The translations under genes were made by a program, and so were the position numbers. DNA of 53,832 bases, taken from positions 1-53,832 of the forward strand of contig NZ_JAUEPL010000049.1 in the NCBI RefSeq assembly GCF_030406405.1. Reading direction: 5' to 3'. The notes beneath the pieces were generated by a model. The model made no database searches, was not told the DNA's origin, and was given only the letters and a program-made list of their open reading frames with translations. Source of the stretch: Streptomyces ficellus (lineage in GTDB: Bacteria > Actinomycetota > Actinomycetes > Streptomycetales > Streptomycetaceae). Each line of letters starts with the position of its first letter. Within the stretch, counting starts at the first letter, position 1. This document shows positions 8,109-16,408 of the stretch, piece by piece.

Positions 8109-9002
8109 ATGAGAATTTCTCGCATCGCGGTCACCGGCTCCACCGGTCTCATCGGCACGGCCCTGGTCCGCTCGCTGCGGGCCGACGGACACGAGGTCGT
8201 CCGGCTCGTGCGGCGCCCCGCGCGGGCCGGTGACGAGGTGGAGTGGGACCCCAAGCGGCAGTACGTCGACGTGGCCGGCCTGGTCGGCTGCGACGCCGTC
8301 GTCCACCTCGCGGGCGCGGGCGTCGGTGAACGCCGCTGGACAGAGGCGTACAAGAGGGAGATCCGGGAGAGCCGGGTGCTGGGCACCGCCGCGATCGCGG
8401 AGGCCGTCGCCTCCCTGGACGTGCCGCCGAAGGTCCTGGTCTGCGGTACGGCGATCGGCTACTACGGCGACACGGGGTCGCGCGCGGTGGACGAGACCGC
8501 TCCGGCGGGCGAGGGGTTCCTGCCGTCGGTGTGCGTCGACTGGGAGGAGGCGGCCGGCGCGGCGGAGGAGGCGGGCGTCCGCGTCGTGTACGCCCGCACC
8601 GGGCTGGTGGTCGCGCGCGGGGGCGGCGCGTGGGGGCCGCTCTTCCCGCTGTTCCGGGCCGGGCTGGGCGGGCGGCTGGGCTCGGGTGAGCAGTTCTGGA
8701 GCTTCATCTCCCTGCACGACGAGATCGCCGCGCTCAGGCACCTGGTGGACGACGAGTCGCTGTCCGGCCCGGTGAACCTGACCGCGCCCGAACCGGTCAC
8801 CAACCGGGAGGTCACGGCCGCGATGGGCCGCGTCCTGCGGCGCCCGACCCTCCTGCCGGTCCCGGCGGCGGCGCTGCGGATCGCGCTGGGCGACTTCGCG
8901 GCGGACGTGCTGGGCAGCCAGCGCGTACTGCCGGCGCGGCTCCTGGAGTCCGGCTTCCGCTTCGCCTTCCCGACGATCGACACGGCCATCGCGGCGGCGT
9001 GA
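8109..9002 (+). CDS. TIGR01777-family NAD-dependent epimerase/dehydratase-like protein
   Basis: A 297-residue member of the YfcH/SDR39U1 family. The nucleotide-binding motif TGSTGLIG lies at residues 8-15, the central VCGTAIGYYGD segment follows, and the C-terminal substrate-domain helix contains VLGSQRVLP. The family is widespread and its reaction unknown. The plant relative is linked to cell division and chlorophyll maintenance. The ATG at 8109 gives MRISRIAVTGSTG, which is the normal start. It is divergent from the GNAT gene with a very short spacer, and a 229-bp spacer follows before the FAD gene. Confidence 0.93.
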   Translation: MRISRIAVTGSTGLIGTALVRSLRADGHEVVRLVRRPARAGDEVEWDPKRQYVDVAGLVGCDAVVHLAGAGVGERRWTEAYKREIRESRVLGTAAIAEAVASLDVPPKVLVCGTAIGYYGDTGSRAVDETAPAGEGFLPSVCVDWEEAAGAAEEAGVRVVYARTGLVVARGGGAWGPLFPLFRAGLGGRLGSGEQFWSFISLHDEIAALRHLVDDESLSGPVNLTAPEPVTNREVTAAMGRVLRRPTLLPVPAAALRIALGDFAADVLGSQRVLPARLLESGFRFAFPTIDTAIAAA

Positions 9003-9141
9003 CGCCCGGCGGGCGCCGGTGCTGGGCGAGGGCCCAGGGGGCGGCCGTGCTGGGCGGGGGGCCCGGGGGGCGGCGCGCGGCGTGCGACCCCGTGCTTCGG
9101 TGACCCCCCGCGCGCGCGTGACCGGGGCCGGGGGCCCGCTC

Positions 9142-9168
9142 ATACTCTCGGGTACCGAACGTGAGTAT
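9142..9168 (+). promoter_or_regulatory. inverted repeat upstream of the FAD protein gene
   Basis: ATACTC (9142-9147) and GAGTAT (9163-9168) flank a GGTACC core, giving a dyad of 27 bp in the spacer before the gene at 9232. This size suits a dimeric repressor or activator. Nothing else recognisable lies between 9003 and 9141. Confidence 0.35.
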
Positions 9169-9231
9169 TCCTAGGCTCTGTCACGGGCATGAGCCCCCCA
9201 CGCACCGAACCGCCACCCCGGGGAGGGACAC

Positions 9232-10509
9232 GTGCTCAGTAGCGCACGCGCACGCCACGCGGACGTCGTCATCGTAGGAGCCGGGATCGCCGGACTGTCC
9301 GCGGCTCATCAGCTGACCAGTGCGGGAGCGACGGTCAGCGTCCTGGAAGCCGCCCCCCACGTCGGCGGCCGGATGGCCACCGCGCACGTCGACGGGTTCC
9401 GGCTGGACCGGACGGGGCAGTTGCTCAGTACCTCGTACCCCGGCCTCGACAGCGCCGACCTGCGGCTCTTCCAGCCGGGCATCCTGGTGCACAGCGACGG
9501 CCGGCTGCACCGGACCGGTGATGCCTCCAGGGGCGGAGCGCTGACCCGGGCGCGCGCGATCGCGAGCGGCCCGCGCCCGCTGGACCAGGCCCGGCTCGGC
9601 GCGGCGCTCGCGCGGCTCGCGGCGACGCCGACCGCCCGGCTGCTGGCCCGCCCGGAGCGCCCGGCGCTGGACACGCTGGCGGGCCGCGGGCTGCCGGCGC
9701 GCACCGTCAGCGGGTTCCTGCGGCCGCTGCTGTCGGCGCTGCTGAGCGACCCGGACCTGACCACGTCCAGCCGCTGCGCCGACCTCGCGCTGCGCGGCTT
9801 CGCGCGCGGCCGGCTGTGCGTGCCGGCGGGCGGCGCCGCGACGCTCCCGGAGCGGCTGGCGGCCGCGCTGCCGCCCGGCACGGTGAAGACGGGCGTCCAC
9901 GTCAAGGACGCGTCGATCAGCAAGGTGGTCACCGCCGAGCACGGCGAGCTGAGCTGCCGCTGTCTGGTCGTGGCCACCGGCGCCCGCGCCGCCGCCGAGC
10001 TGCTGCCGGGCCTGCGCGTACCGGCGTTCCACCCGGTCACGGTGGTGCACCACACCGCGCCCGCCGTGCCGCTGCCGGACGCGGCGCTCGTCCTGGACGC
10101 CGACCGCACCGGCCCGGTCTCGCACTCGGCCGTGATGAGCGAGGTCGACCCGTCGCGGGCCCCGCGCGGCCGCGTGCTGATCAGTTCCACCGTGCTCGGC
10201 GCCCCGCCGGACCGGCTGGACCAGCGGGTCAGGAGCCAGCTGGCCGGCCTGTACGGGACGGCGACCGACGACTGGGAGCTGCTGGACGTCCATCACGACC
10301 CCGAGGCCGTCCCCGCCATGCCGCCGCCGCACGATCCGCGGCGGCCGGTCCGGCTGCTGGGCGGGCTGTACGTGTGCGGCGACCACCGGGACACCAGCAC
10401 CGTCGAGGGCGCGTTCCGCTCGGGCCGCCGCGCCGCGGAGGCGGTCCTCCGCGACCTCGGCATCGCGCCCGCGTACCGCGAAGCCGCCGTGAGCGCCGCG
10501 GCGGCCTAG
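9232..10509 (+). CDS. FAD-dependent oxidoreductase (flavin amine oxidase/phytoene desaturase-like)
   Basis: A 425-residue flavoprotein. The dinucleotide-binding motif VIVGAGIAGLSAA (about residues 13-25) is followed by the GG doublet VGGRMAT. The C-terminal FAD signature is GLYVCGDHRDTSTVEGAF. The order is that of the protoporphyrinogen oxidase/phytoene desaturase/monoamine oxidase superfamily. The GTG at 9232 has a good GGGAGG 6 to 8 bases upstream. It has no signal peptide. Neighbours give no pathway, as no carotenoid or haem genes are next to it. The substrate is unknown. A strong hairpin terminator follows it. Confidence 0.9.
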   Translation: MLSSARARHADVVIVGAGIAGLSAAHQLTSAGATVSVLEAAPHVGGRMATAHVDGFRLDRTGQLLSTSYPGLDSADLRLFQPGILVHSDGRLHRTGDASRGGALTRARAIASGPRPLDQARLGAALARLAATPTARLLARPERPALDTLAGRGLPARTVSGFLRPLLSALLSDPDLTTSSRCADLALRGFARGRLCVPAGGAATLPERLAAALPPGTVKTGVHVKDASISKVVTAEHGELSCRCLVVATGARAAAELLPGLRVPAFHPVTVVHHTAPAVPLPDAALVLDADRTGPVSHSAVMSEVDPSRAPRGRVLISSTVLGAPPDRLDQRVRSQLAGLYGTATDDWELLDVHHDPEAVPAMPPPHDPRRPVRLLGGLYVCGDHRDTSTVEGAFRSGRRAAEAVLRDLGIAPAYREAAVSAAAA

Positions 10510-10529
10510 GCAGTGGCCTCGCGCGGCGG

Positions 10530-10565
10530 CGCCGTCCGCCCGGAGTCCTTCCGGGGCGGACGGCG
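10530..10565 (+). terminator. terminator after the FAD oxidoreductase gene
   Basis: A 15-bp GC-rich stem with one bulged G (left 10530-10544, right 10550-10565) lies 21 bp past the stop. It also separates this gene from the convergent lipoprotein gene. Confidence 0.85.
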
Positions 10566-10613
10566 TCTGCCTGCCCGACCGGGCCCGGGAGCGTAGGGGC
10601 GCAGGGGCGGAGG

Positions 10614-11312
10614 TCAGGAGCCGCTGGTGCCCTTGAGCGCTCCAGCGACGAAGTTCTTCGTCAGGGCGGCGGCCGACTCCATCGGCACGTGCTGTCCTTG
10701 CGGGGGAAAGAAGTCGACCACGCCGGCCGCGCCGTAGTTCGCCCAGAAGCAGGTGGTCATGGGCAGGGTGTCGGCGGTGTTGTGGCCGCACTTCACCACC
10801 AGGGTGCGGCTGGTGAAGGCCCGTGGTTCGCCGATGAGGTCGCGGCCGTAGCTCTTGCTCAGCGACATGGACTGTTCGAAGATCTCGTCCAGTGACGCCG
10901 TGGGGTCCGCGACCTTGTCGTACAGGTTCGTCCTGGCGGTGAAGTCGGGTACCGACGCCGACGCCGTGCCTTCGCGGAGGGTGATGCGCGGACTGCCGGA
11001 GCAGGAGATCTCGTCCGCGTGATCGTCGGCTTCGTCCGCGACCTCCTTCAGCCCGTCGTCGCCCGAGACGCTGATGTCGAGGCCCTGGCCGAACCGGAAG
11101 CCCCCGTCGCCCTCGTCGCACACGAGGCCTTCCATCGCCGGCACGACGGCCTTCTCGTACCGGATACCCGGGTCGGCGGCGAGCTTCTCCTGCGCCGGCG
11201 GCGCGGCCTTGGCGGGAGCACTCGGCTCGCCGTCCGGCTGCTTGCCGGACCCGCATCCCACGACGATCGTTCCCACGGCCACAACGGCCGCCACGGTCCT
11301 CCACCTGGTCAC
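10614..11312 (-). CDS. putative secreted lipoprotein
   Basis: A 232-residue protein with a lipoprotein signal peptide: a positively charged start, a hydrophobic stretch and the lipobox VVGC, with Cys20 as the predicted acylated residue. A Gly/Ser/Pro/Ala-rich linker follows. The mature part has five further cysteines (VCDEG, ISCSG, VVKCGHN and TTCFW included), suggesting disulfide bonds outside the cell. No known domain is recognised. The GTG at 11312 is the only start that keeps the full signal peptide. It lies 84 bp downstream of the NsdA-like regulator gene in the same direction and may be cotranscribed with it. Confidence 0.78.
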   Translation of the reverse strand: MTRWRTVAAVVAVGTIVVGCGSGKQPDGEPSAPAKAAPPAQEKLAADPGIRYEKAVVPAMEGLVCDEGDGGFRFGQGLDISVSGDDGLKEVADEADDHADEISCSGSPRITLREGTASASVPDFTARTNLYDKVADPTASLDEIFEQSMSLSKSYGRDLIGEPRAFTSRTLVVKCGHNTADTLPMTTCFWANYGAAGVVDFFPPQGQHVPMESAAALTKNFVAGALKGTSGS

Positions 11313-11396
11313 GTCCGCCGACTCCCCCCGAGAGTGCTGATGGTGATCAATGCCTCGGCGATCCTACGGCAGCGTCGTGAGTCGACCCCCGAGGGT

Positions 11397-12842
11397 CTAG
11401 CCGATCGCCCCCACCCGGTCGCGGTAGTTCCGTACCGCCGTGGCGTCCCGGTAGGGCTCAAGGCGGCGCTCGAAGTCCCGTACGTACTCCGTGGCGCGGG
11501 CCGAGCGCATCTCGGAGGCCTGCTGGGCGGCCTCCGCCCCCAGCGCGCACGCCTGGTCCAGCTCTCCGAGACCGAGGCGGGCGGTGGCGAGCACGACACG
11601 GCAGAAGAGGCGGCTGCGCGCGAAGGCGGGGGCGCGCAGTTGGAGGGAGCGTTCCGCGTGCTGGACGGCGGCCCGGTACTGCTGGAGGTCCCGGTGGCAG
11701 TGGCCGAAGTCGTCGGCGAGCTGGGCCTCGTCGAAGAATCGCGCCCAGTACGGCACGTCGTCGCCGGGCCGGGCCGTGTCCAGGGCCCGTTCGGCCCGGA
11801 CGAGGGAGGAGGTGCACGCCCGCACCTCGCCGAGGACGGCGTGCCCGCGCGCCTCGACGGAGTGCAGCATCGCCTGGACGACGGGCGGCGCGGAGGAGCC
11901 GACGCCCTGCTGGGCGACGCGCGCCAGCTGTACGGCTTCGCGCCCGTGGCCGAGGTAGACGGCCTGGCGGCTCATGGTGATCAGGACGTAACTGCCGTAC
12001 GCGCGGTCCCCGGCGGCCTGGGAGAGCCGCAGGGCCTGGACGAAGTACCGCTGGGCGAGGCCGTGCGCGGCGATGTCGTACGAGGTCCAGCCGGCCAGCC
12101 GGGTCAGATCGGCGGCCGCGGCGAACAGCCGCCGCCCGACCGTCTCGCCGTAGACGCCGCGCAGCATGGGCTCGGCCTCGTGTTCGAGGTAGCGGACGAG
12201 GGCCTGGCGGGCGTGCCCGCCGCCGTACGCGTGGTCGAGGGTGCGGAACAGCTCGGCGACGGAGCGCAGCGCGGCGATGTCGCCGCCCGTGACGCGCTGG
12301 CCGGGCCCGCGGTCGGTGGAGCGCTGGCGCGGCACGGAGGCGCGGCCCTGCGCGGGGACACGGGCTTCGGTGCCGGGGCCGGGTTCGCCGCGGCCGACGC
12401 GCTCGTCGGCGCGGCCGATCAGCCAGTCGCGGCTGGGCACGACGAGACCGGCCGGGGTGAACGCGATCTTGCGGAGCTCGGCGTGGCTGCCGGAGTCCTT
12501 GCGCCACAGGCCGCTGACGATGTCGACGGCCTCCTCGGGCGTGGCGGCGAATTCGAGTCCTGCGTATACCGGCGCGCAGGCGTCGAGGCCCAGGTCCTGG
12601 GCGGACAGCCGACGCCCGAGGCGGCGGGTGAAGACCTCGGCGATCAGCGCCGGTGTGGTGCCGCGTGGCTGCTGGCCGCGCAGCCAGCGGGTGACCGACG
12701 TCTTGTCGTACCGCAGGTCGAGGCCGTGTTCGAGACCGAGCTGGTCGACCCGTCTGGCGAGGCCGGCGTTGGAGAACCCCGCTTCGGCGATGAGGGCGGC
12801 GAGCTGGCGGTTGGGGGTGCGCTGCGGGGGGCGATCCGTCAT
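11397..12842 (-). CDS. NsdA-like HTH/TPR transcriptional regulator
   Basis: A 481-residue cytoplasmic protein. The N-terminal part (about residues 9-75: NRQLAALIAEAGFSNAGLARR, then DKTSVTRWLRGQQP) is an atypical helix-turn-helix found in Streptomyces regulators of the NsdA type, which repress sporulation and antibiotic production. Residues about 225-475 are helical TPR-like repeats (FVQALRLSQAAGDRAYGSY, then YRAAVQHAERSLQL). The ATG at 12842 is used with AGGAG about 12 bases upstream. It is divergent from lipB across a 284-bp region. Assignment to the NsdA family is from overall plan and memory of the family. The regulon cannot be inferred. Confidence 0.72.
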   Translation of the reverse strand: MTDRPPQRTPNRQLAALIAEAGFSNAGLARRVDQLGLEHGLDLRYDKTSVTRWLRGQQPRGTTPALIAEVFTRRLGRRLSAQDLGLDACAPVYAGLEFAATPEEAVDIVSGLWRKDSGSHAELRKIAFTPAGLVVPSRDWLIGRADERVGRGEPGPGTEARVPAQGRASVPRQRSTDRGPGQRVTGGDIAALRSVAELFRTLDHAYGGGHARQALVRYLEHEAEPMLRGVYGETVGRRLFAAAADLTRLAGWTSYDIAAHGLAQRYFVQALRLSQAAGDRAYGSYVLITMSRQAVYLGHGREAVQLARVAQQGVGSSAPPVVQAMLHSVEARGHAVLGEVRACTSSLVRAERALDTARPGDDVPYWARFFDEAQLADDFGHCHRDLQQYRAAVQHAERSLQLRAPAFARSRLFCRVVLATARLGLGELDQACALGAEAAQQASEMRSARATEYVRDFERRLEPYRDATAVRNYRDRVGAIG

Positions 12843-13064
12843 CAGCTGTGCGGTCTCCTGCCTTGCCTTCCGGGCCGGGGTGCAGTCCCCCTTGGATCGG
12901 CGCGAATTTAACCGCCTCCGACGTCCGTACCGCCGCCTTCGTCCCACATTCATCCGATCGTGTGAGGATTGGGGCGGTGCTGACGGGCCGCTGCGGGAAC
13001 GTACCTGCCCGTCTGCCACCGGCGGACCCGCCGTACAGTGGCGGGGGCGCGATGAATGCACGCT

Positions 13065-13112
13065 GCAAGGTTCTGGCGCAAGGTTCTCGCGCAAGGTTCG
13101 CTGCAAGGTTCT
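13065..13112 (+). repeat. four 13-bp direct repeats upstream of lipB
   Basis: GCAAGGTTC occurs at 13065, 13078, 13091 and 13103, i.e. with 13, 13 and 12-bp periodicity. The first and last copies are preceded by CT, giving CTGCAAGG, and the middle two by GCGC. The array ends 3 bp before the lipB Shine-Dalgarno sequence (AGGGAGG, 13114-13120). It may be a multi-site operator or an mRNA element. Its CTGCAAG core also appears in the MalR-type operators near 45300 and 51855. Confidence 0.9.
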
Positions 13113-13126
13113 AGGGAGGCGTTGCC

Positions 13127-13972
13127 GTGAGTGAGCTGCGATTCGTCCATGTGGGCTTCGGCGCGGAAGCCGTCGAGTACCGGCGCGCGTGGGACAAGCA
13201 GCGCGAGGTGCACGCCGCCCGTTTCGCGGACGAGATCCCGGACACCTGCCTGCTGCTGGAGCACCCGCCGGTGTATACGGCCGGGCGGCGCACGCAGGAC
13301 AGCGAGCGCCCGCTGGACGGAACGCCGGTCGTCGACGTCGACCGCGGCGGCAAGATCACCTGGCACGGCCCCGGCCAGCTCGTCGGCTACCCGATCATGA
13401 AGCTGCCGCGCCCGGTGGACGTCGTGGCGCACGTACGCCGCCTGGAGGAGGCGCTGATCCGTACGGCGGCGGAGTTCGGCCTGGAGACCACCCGGGTCGA
13501 GGGCCGCAGCGGGGTGTGGGTGCTGGGCGACCCGGTGCAGGAGCGCCCCTCGCCGGGCGGGCTGTCGCTGGACTTCGACCCGCGCCTGGAGGACGAGGAG
13601 TTCGACCCCCGCCTGAACGGCCCGGAGTACGCCCCGTCCAACGCGGGCCAGCGCCGCGAGGACCGCAAGCTCGCGGCGATCGGCATCCGCGTGGCCAAGG
13701 GCGTCACGATGCACGGCTTCGCGCTGAACGTGAACCCGGACAACACCTGGTTCGACCGGATCGTGCCGTGCGGCATCCGGGACGCGGGCGTGACGTCGCT
13801 CGCGAACGAACTGGGCCGTGACGTGACGATTGCCGAGGTGCTCCCGGTGGTGGAGAGGCATCTGCGGGACGTACTGGGGAGCGCGGAGCTCAGGCCCCGC
13901 GAGATCGAGCGGGAGGCGCAGCCGGCGCCCGCCGGGGCGCAGGTACAGCCGTCGCCCGCCGGGGCCGCCTGA
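13127..13972 (+). CDS. lipB: octanoyl-[acyl-carrier-protein]:protein N-octanoyltransferase
   Basis: LipB moves octanoate from acyl-carrier protein to lipoyl domains, the first step of lipoate synthesis. The 281-residue protein carries the signature RGGKITWHGPGQLVGYP, the catalytic Lys191 in VAKGVTMHGFALN and the catalytic Cys215 in IVPCGI. The C-terminus (about residues 258-281) is a Pro/Ala extension without known role. The GTG at 13127 has GGGAGG 7 bases upstream. lipA follows in the same direction after 154 bp, and E2 and E1 of a lipoate-dependent complex lie 8 to 12 kb upstream. A peculiar four-copy repeat sits in the leader. Confidence 0.97.
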   Translation: MSELRFVHVGFGAEAVEYRRAWDKQREVHAARFADEIPDTCLLLEHPPVYTAGRRTQDSERPLDGTPVVDVDRGGKITWHGPGQLVGYPIMKLPRPVDVVAHVRRLEEALIRTAAEFGLETTRVEGRSGVWVLGDPVQERPSPGGLSLDFDPRLEDEEFDPRLNGPEYAPSNAGQRREDRKLAAIGIRVAKGVTMHGFALNVNPDNTWFDRIVPCGIRDAGVTSLANELGRDVTIAEVLPVVERHLRDVLGSAELRPREIEREAQPAPAGAQVQPSPAGAA

Positions 13973-14126
13973 CCGCCTGGGCACGGGCCTCACCCGGGCG
14001 TGCGTACGCGTCTGGGACCGGCCTGGGAATGCCCCTCACCGGCCCGAGGTTGGCCAGGGGCGAAGCCACATTTTTATCGGGCGTACCCTGGTGTTCGCCG
14101 AGGAATCGAAGCCGTAGGAGCCAGCC

Positions 14127-15080
14127 GTGTCCGCAGTCGCACCCGACGGACGCAAGATGCTGCGCCTGGAGGTCCGGAACAGCCAGACCCCCATCGAGCG
14201 CAAGCCCGAGTGGATCAAGACCCGGGCGAAGATGGGCCCCGAGTACAACCAGCTCCAGAAGCTCGTCAAGAGCGAGGGGCTGCACACGGTCTGCCAGAAG
14301 GCGGGCTGTCCGAACATCTTCGAGTGCTGGGAGGACCGCGAGGCGACCTTCCTCATCGGCGGCGACCAGTGCACCCGGCGCTGCGACTTCTGCCAGATCG
14401 ACACGGGCAAGCCGCAGGCGCTGGACCGTGACGAGCCGCGCCGCGTGGGCGAGTCGGTCGTCACGATGGACCTGAACTACGCCACGATCACCGGCGTCGC
14501 GCGCGACGACCTGGAGGACGGCGGCGCCTGGCTGTACGCGGAGACGGTGCGCCGGATCCACGCGATGACCGCCGGGCGCGAGGGCGGCCACACCAAGGTC
14601 GAGCTGCTGATCCCCGACTTCAACGCCGTACCCGCGCAGCTGGCCGAGGTCTTCTCCGCCCGCCCCGAGGTGCTGGCGCACAACGTCGAGACCGTGCCGC
14701 GGATCTTCAAGCGCATCCGCCCCGGCTTCCGTTACGAGCGCTCGCTTCAGGTCATCACCAAGGCCCGCGAGGCCGGTCTGGTGACCAAGTCGAACCTGAT
14801 CCTGGGCATGGGCGAGACCCGCGAGGAGGTCAGCGAGGCGCTCCAGCACCTGTACGACGCGGGCTGCGAGCTCATCACGATCACCCAGTACCTCCGCCCC
14901 TCGGTGCGCCACCACCCGGTGGAGCGGTGGGTCAAGCCGCAGGAGTTCGTGGAGCTGAAGGAGGAGGCCGACGAGATCGGCTTCTCCGGCGTGATGTCCG
15001 GACCGCTGGTCCGTTCCTCCTACCGTGCCGGCCGCCTCTTCCAGCAGGCGATGGAGCGGCGCGGCGAAGCGGCCGTGTGA
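14127..15080 (+). CDS. lipA: lipoyl synthase (radical SAM)
   Basis: LipA inserts two sulfurs into protein-bound octanoyl groups. The 317-residue protein has both cluster motifs: the auxiliary [4Fe-4S] cysteines Cys56, Cys61 and Cys67 (CQKAGCPNIFEC) and the radical-SAM Cys82, Cys86 and Cys89 (CTRRCDFC). Typical downstream segments EVLAHNVETVPRI and LGMGET are present, and the C-terminal VRSSYRAG supplies the conserved RSSY Ser ligand. The GTG at 14127 has TAGGAG 6 to 11 bases upstream. A T-rich stretch in the 154-bp spacer after lipB could hold its own promoter, so cotranscription is possible but not certain. Confidence 0.98.
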   Translation: MSAVAPDGRKMLRLEVRNSQTPIERKPEWIKTRAKMGPEYNQLQKLVKSEGLHTVCQKAGCPNIFECWEDREATFLIGGDQCTRRCDFCQIDTGKPQALDRDEPRRVGESVVTMDLNYATITGVARDDLEDGGAWLYAETVRRIHAMTAGREGGHTKVELLIPDFNAVPAQLAEVFSARPEVLAHNVETVPRIFKRIRPGFRYERSLQVITKAREAGLVTKSNLILGMGETREEVSEALQHLYDAGCELITITQYLRPSVRHHPVERWVKPQEFVELKEEADEIGFSGVMSGPLVRSSYRAGRLFQQAMERRGEAAV

Positions 15081-15206
15081 ATCGCCGCACAACAACTTAC
15101 CGGCGGGTAGCGCCGGAGCGGCCGCGGTCCGGACATGCCCCCAGGTGAGGGGCGTGTACGGGCCGCGTCGGCATTCCGACCCCAGGCGTCAGGGCTTCAC
15201 CCGTGT

Positions 15207-15238
15207 TTGACCGGTCGGTCATGCCCTGGTAACACCAG
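15207..15238 (+). promoter_or_regulatory. promoter region with two overlapping palindromes
   Basis: TTGACC (15207-15212) lies 17 bp before TAACAC. TGACCGGTCGGTCA (15208-15221), a TetR-type palindrome with 6-bp arms, covers the -35 box. CTGGT-AAC-ACCAG (15226-15238) covers the -10. This is the only regulatory-looking sequence in the 264-bp lipA-15345 spacer apart from a small 6-bp hairpin after lipA at 15100-15116. Confidence 0.5.
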
Positions 15239-15344
15239 TCTGTAACGCTCTTTGCACACACCGCGCATGCCCCGCGCACGAGCCGCCGCGCGGAGCCGCG
15301 CACCCCCCACTCCCGCTGAACCCGCTCCCAGGGAGGACTTCGAG

Positions 15345-15614
15345 ATGCAGGCCGCGACTCAGCAGGTACGCGAGGCACATCGGGCGCGCCGGGCACGCCA
15401 CGTACACGAGGTGGGCGAAGTCCGGGCCAACGCCTTCCCGTCGGTCACCGACGCTCTGCGCGCCGTCGAGGCACTGCTGCTCAGCGGCGGCCAGCGCACC
15501 GCCCGCCGCAACGCCTGGACGTCCGTGCTGGAGGACCGGCGCCGGGCCAAGGACCGGGTGGAGGCCCTGCACGTACTGGAGGCCGTGTCGGACCGCGCTT
15601 CCCGGGCCACGTAA
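15345..15614 (+). CDS. small basic conserved hypothetical protein
   Basis: An 89-residue protein, rich in Arg and Ala and predicted to be almost wholly helical: EAHRARRARHVHEVGEVR, then a DALRAVEALLL helix and a final VEALHVLEAV helix. No signal peptide or membrane segment. I do not recognise a named domain. The ATG at 15345 is preceded by a strong GGGAGG 9 bases upstream, which favours a real gene. The same frame is open upstream from a TTG at 15252, but that part has no ribosome site. It ends 10 bp before the DUF4191 gene, so the two are very likely one operon, driven from the palindrome-rich promoter at 15207. Confidence 0.75.
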   Translation: MQAATQQVREAHRARRARHVHEVGEVRANAFPSVTDALRAVEALLLSGGQRTARRNAWTSVLEDRRRAKDRVEALHVLEAVSDRASRAT

Positions 15615-15624
15615 ACTTCACAGC

Positions 15625-16329
15625 ATGGCGAGGAAGGCAAAATCAGACAGCGGTGACGCCGCTGCGAACCCCGGGCGACTGAAGCAGATCGCCCTGACGT
15701 ACAAGATGACCCGAAAGGCCGATCCCAAGGTCGGTCTTGTCGTCGCGGGCGTGGGAATCGTCGTCTTCGGCGTCCTCCTCGCGATCGGCTTCCTGATCGG
15801 GCACCCGGTCTACCTGGGCATTCTGGGCTTCCTGCTGGCTTTCCTCGCCATGGCGATCGTCTTCGGACGCCGCGCCGAGCGGGCGGCCTTCGGGCAGATG
15901 GAGGGCCAGCCGGGCGCGGCGGCCGCCGTCCTGCAGAACGTGGGCCGCGGCTGGACGACCACCCCCGCGGTCGCGATGAACCGCCACCAGGACGTCGTCC
16001 ACCGCGCGGTCGGCAAGGCCGGCATCGTGCTGGTCGCCGAGGGCAACCCCAACCGGCTCAGGACGCTGCTGGCGGCCGAGAAGAAGCGGATGGCCCGCGT
16101 CGTGGACGTACCGGTGCACGACATCATCGTCGGCAAGGGCGAGGGCCAGGTGCCGCTGAACAAGGTCCGTACGACCATGCTGAAGCTGCCGCGCGTCCTC
16201 ACCGGCCCGCAGGTGACGCAGGCCAACGACCGGCTGCGCGCGATGGGCGACCTGATGAGCAACATGCCGCTGCCGAAGGGTCCGATGCCCAAGGGCATGC
16301 GGATGCCGCGCGGCGGAAAGATGCGCTAG
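15625..16329 (+). CDS. DUF4191 membrane protein
   Basis: A 234-residue protein of the actinobacterial DUF4191 family. A Lys-rich N-terminus is followed by two adjacent transmembrane helices at about residues 37-60 (VGLVVAGVGIVVFGVLLAIG) and 62-81. A long soluble domain follows, with WTTTPAVAMNRHQDVVHRAVG and GNPNRLRTLL. The tail is Met/Pro/Gly-rich (PLPKGPMPKGMRMPRGG). The family is conserved next to lipA and glnA in actinobacteria, but its function is unknown. The ATG at 15625 follows the small upstream gene by 10 bp. It shares a bidirectional terminator with the convergent RDD gene. Confidence 0.92.
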   Translation: MARKAKSDSGDAAANPGRLKQIALTYKMTRKADPKVGLVVAGVGIVVFGVLLAIGFLIGHPVYLGILGFLLAFLAMAIVFGRRAERAAFGQMEGQPGAAAAVLQNVGRGWTTTPAVAMNRHQDVVHRAVGKAGIVLVAEGNPNRLRTLLAAEKKRMARVVDVPVHDIIVGKGEGQVPLNKVRTTMLKLPRVLTGPQVTQANDRLRAMGDLMSNMPLPKGPMPKGMRMPRGGKMR

Positions 16330-16343
16330 GCGTACGACGCTCC

Positions 16344-16399
16344 GCATACGACAAGGGGCGCCCCCGCCACGAAGGCCGGGGGCGCCCCTTTTCGTATGC
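16344..16399. terminator. bidirectional terminator between DUF4191 and RDD genes
   Basis: The core stem AAGGGGCGCCCCCG pairs with CGGGGGCGCCCCTT (16353-16366 and 16377-16390). It is flanked by an outer GCATACG/CGTATGC pair (16344-16350, 16393-16399). A on one side and T on the other let it serve both convergent genes. Confidence 0.92.
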
Positions 16400-16408
16400 G
16401 TATCCGTA

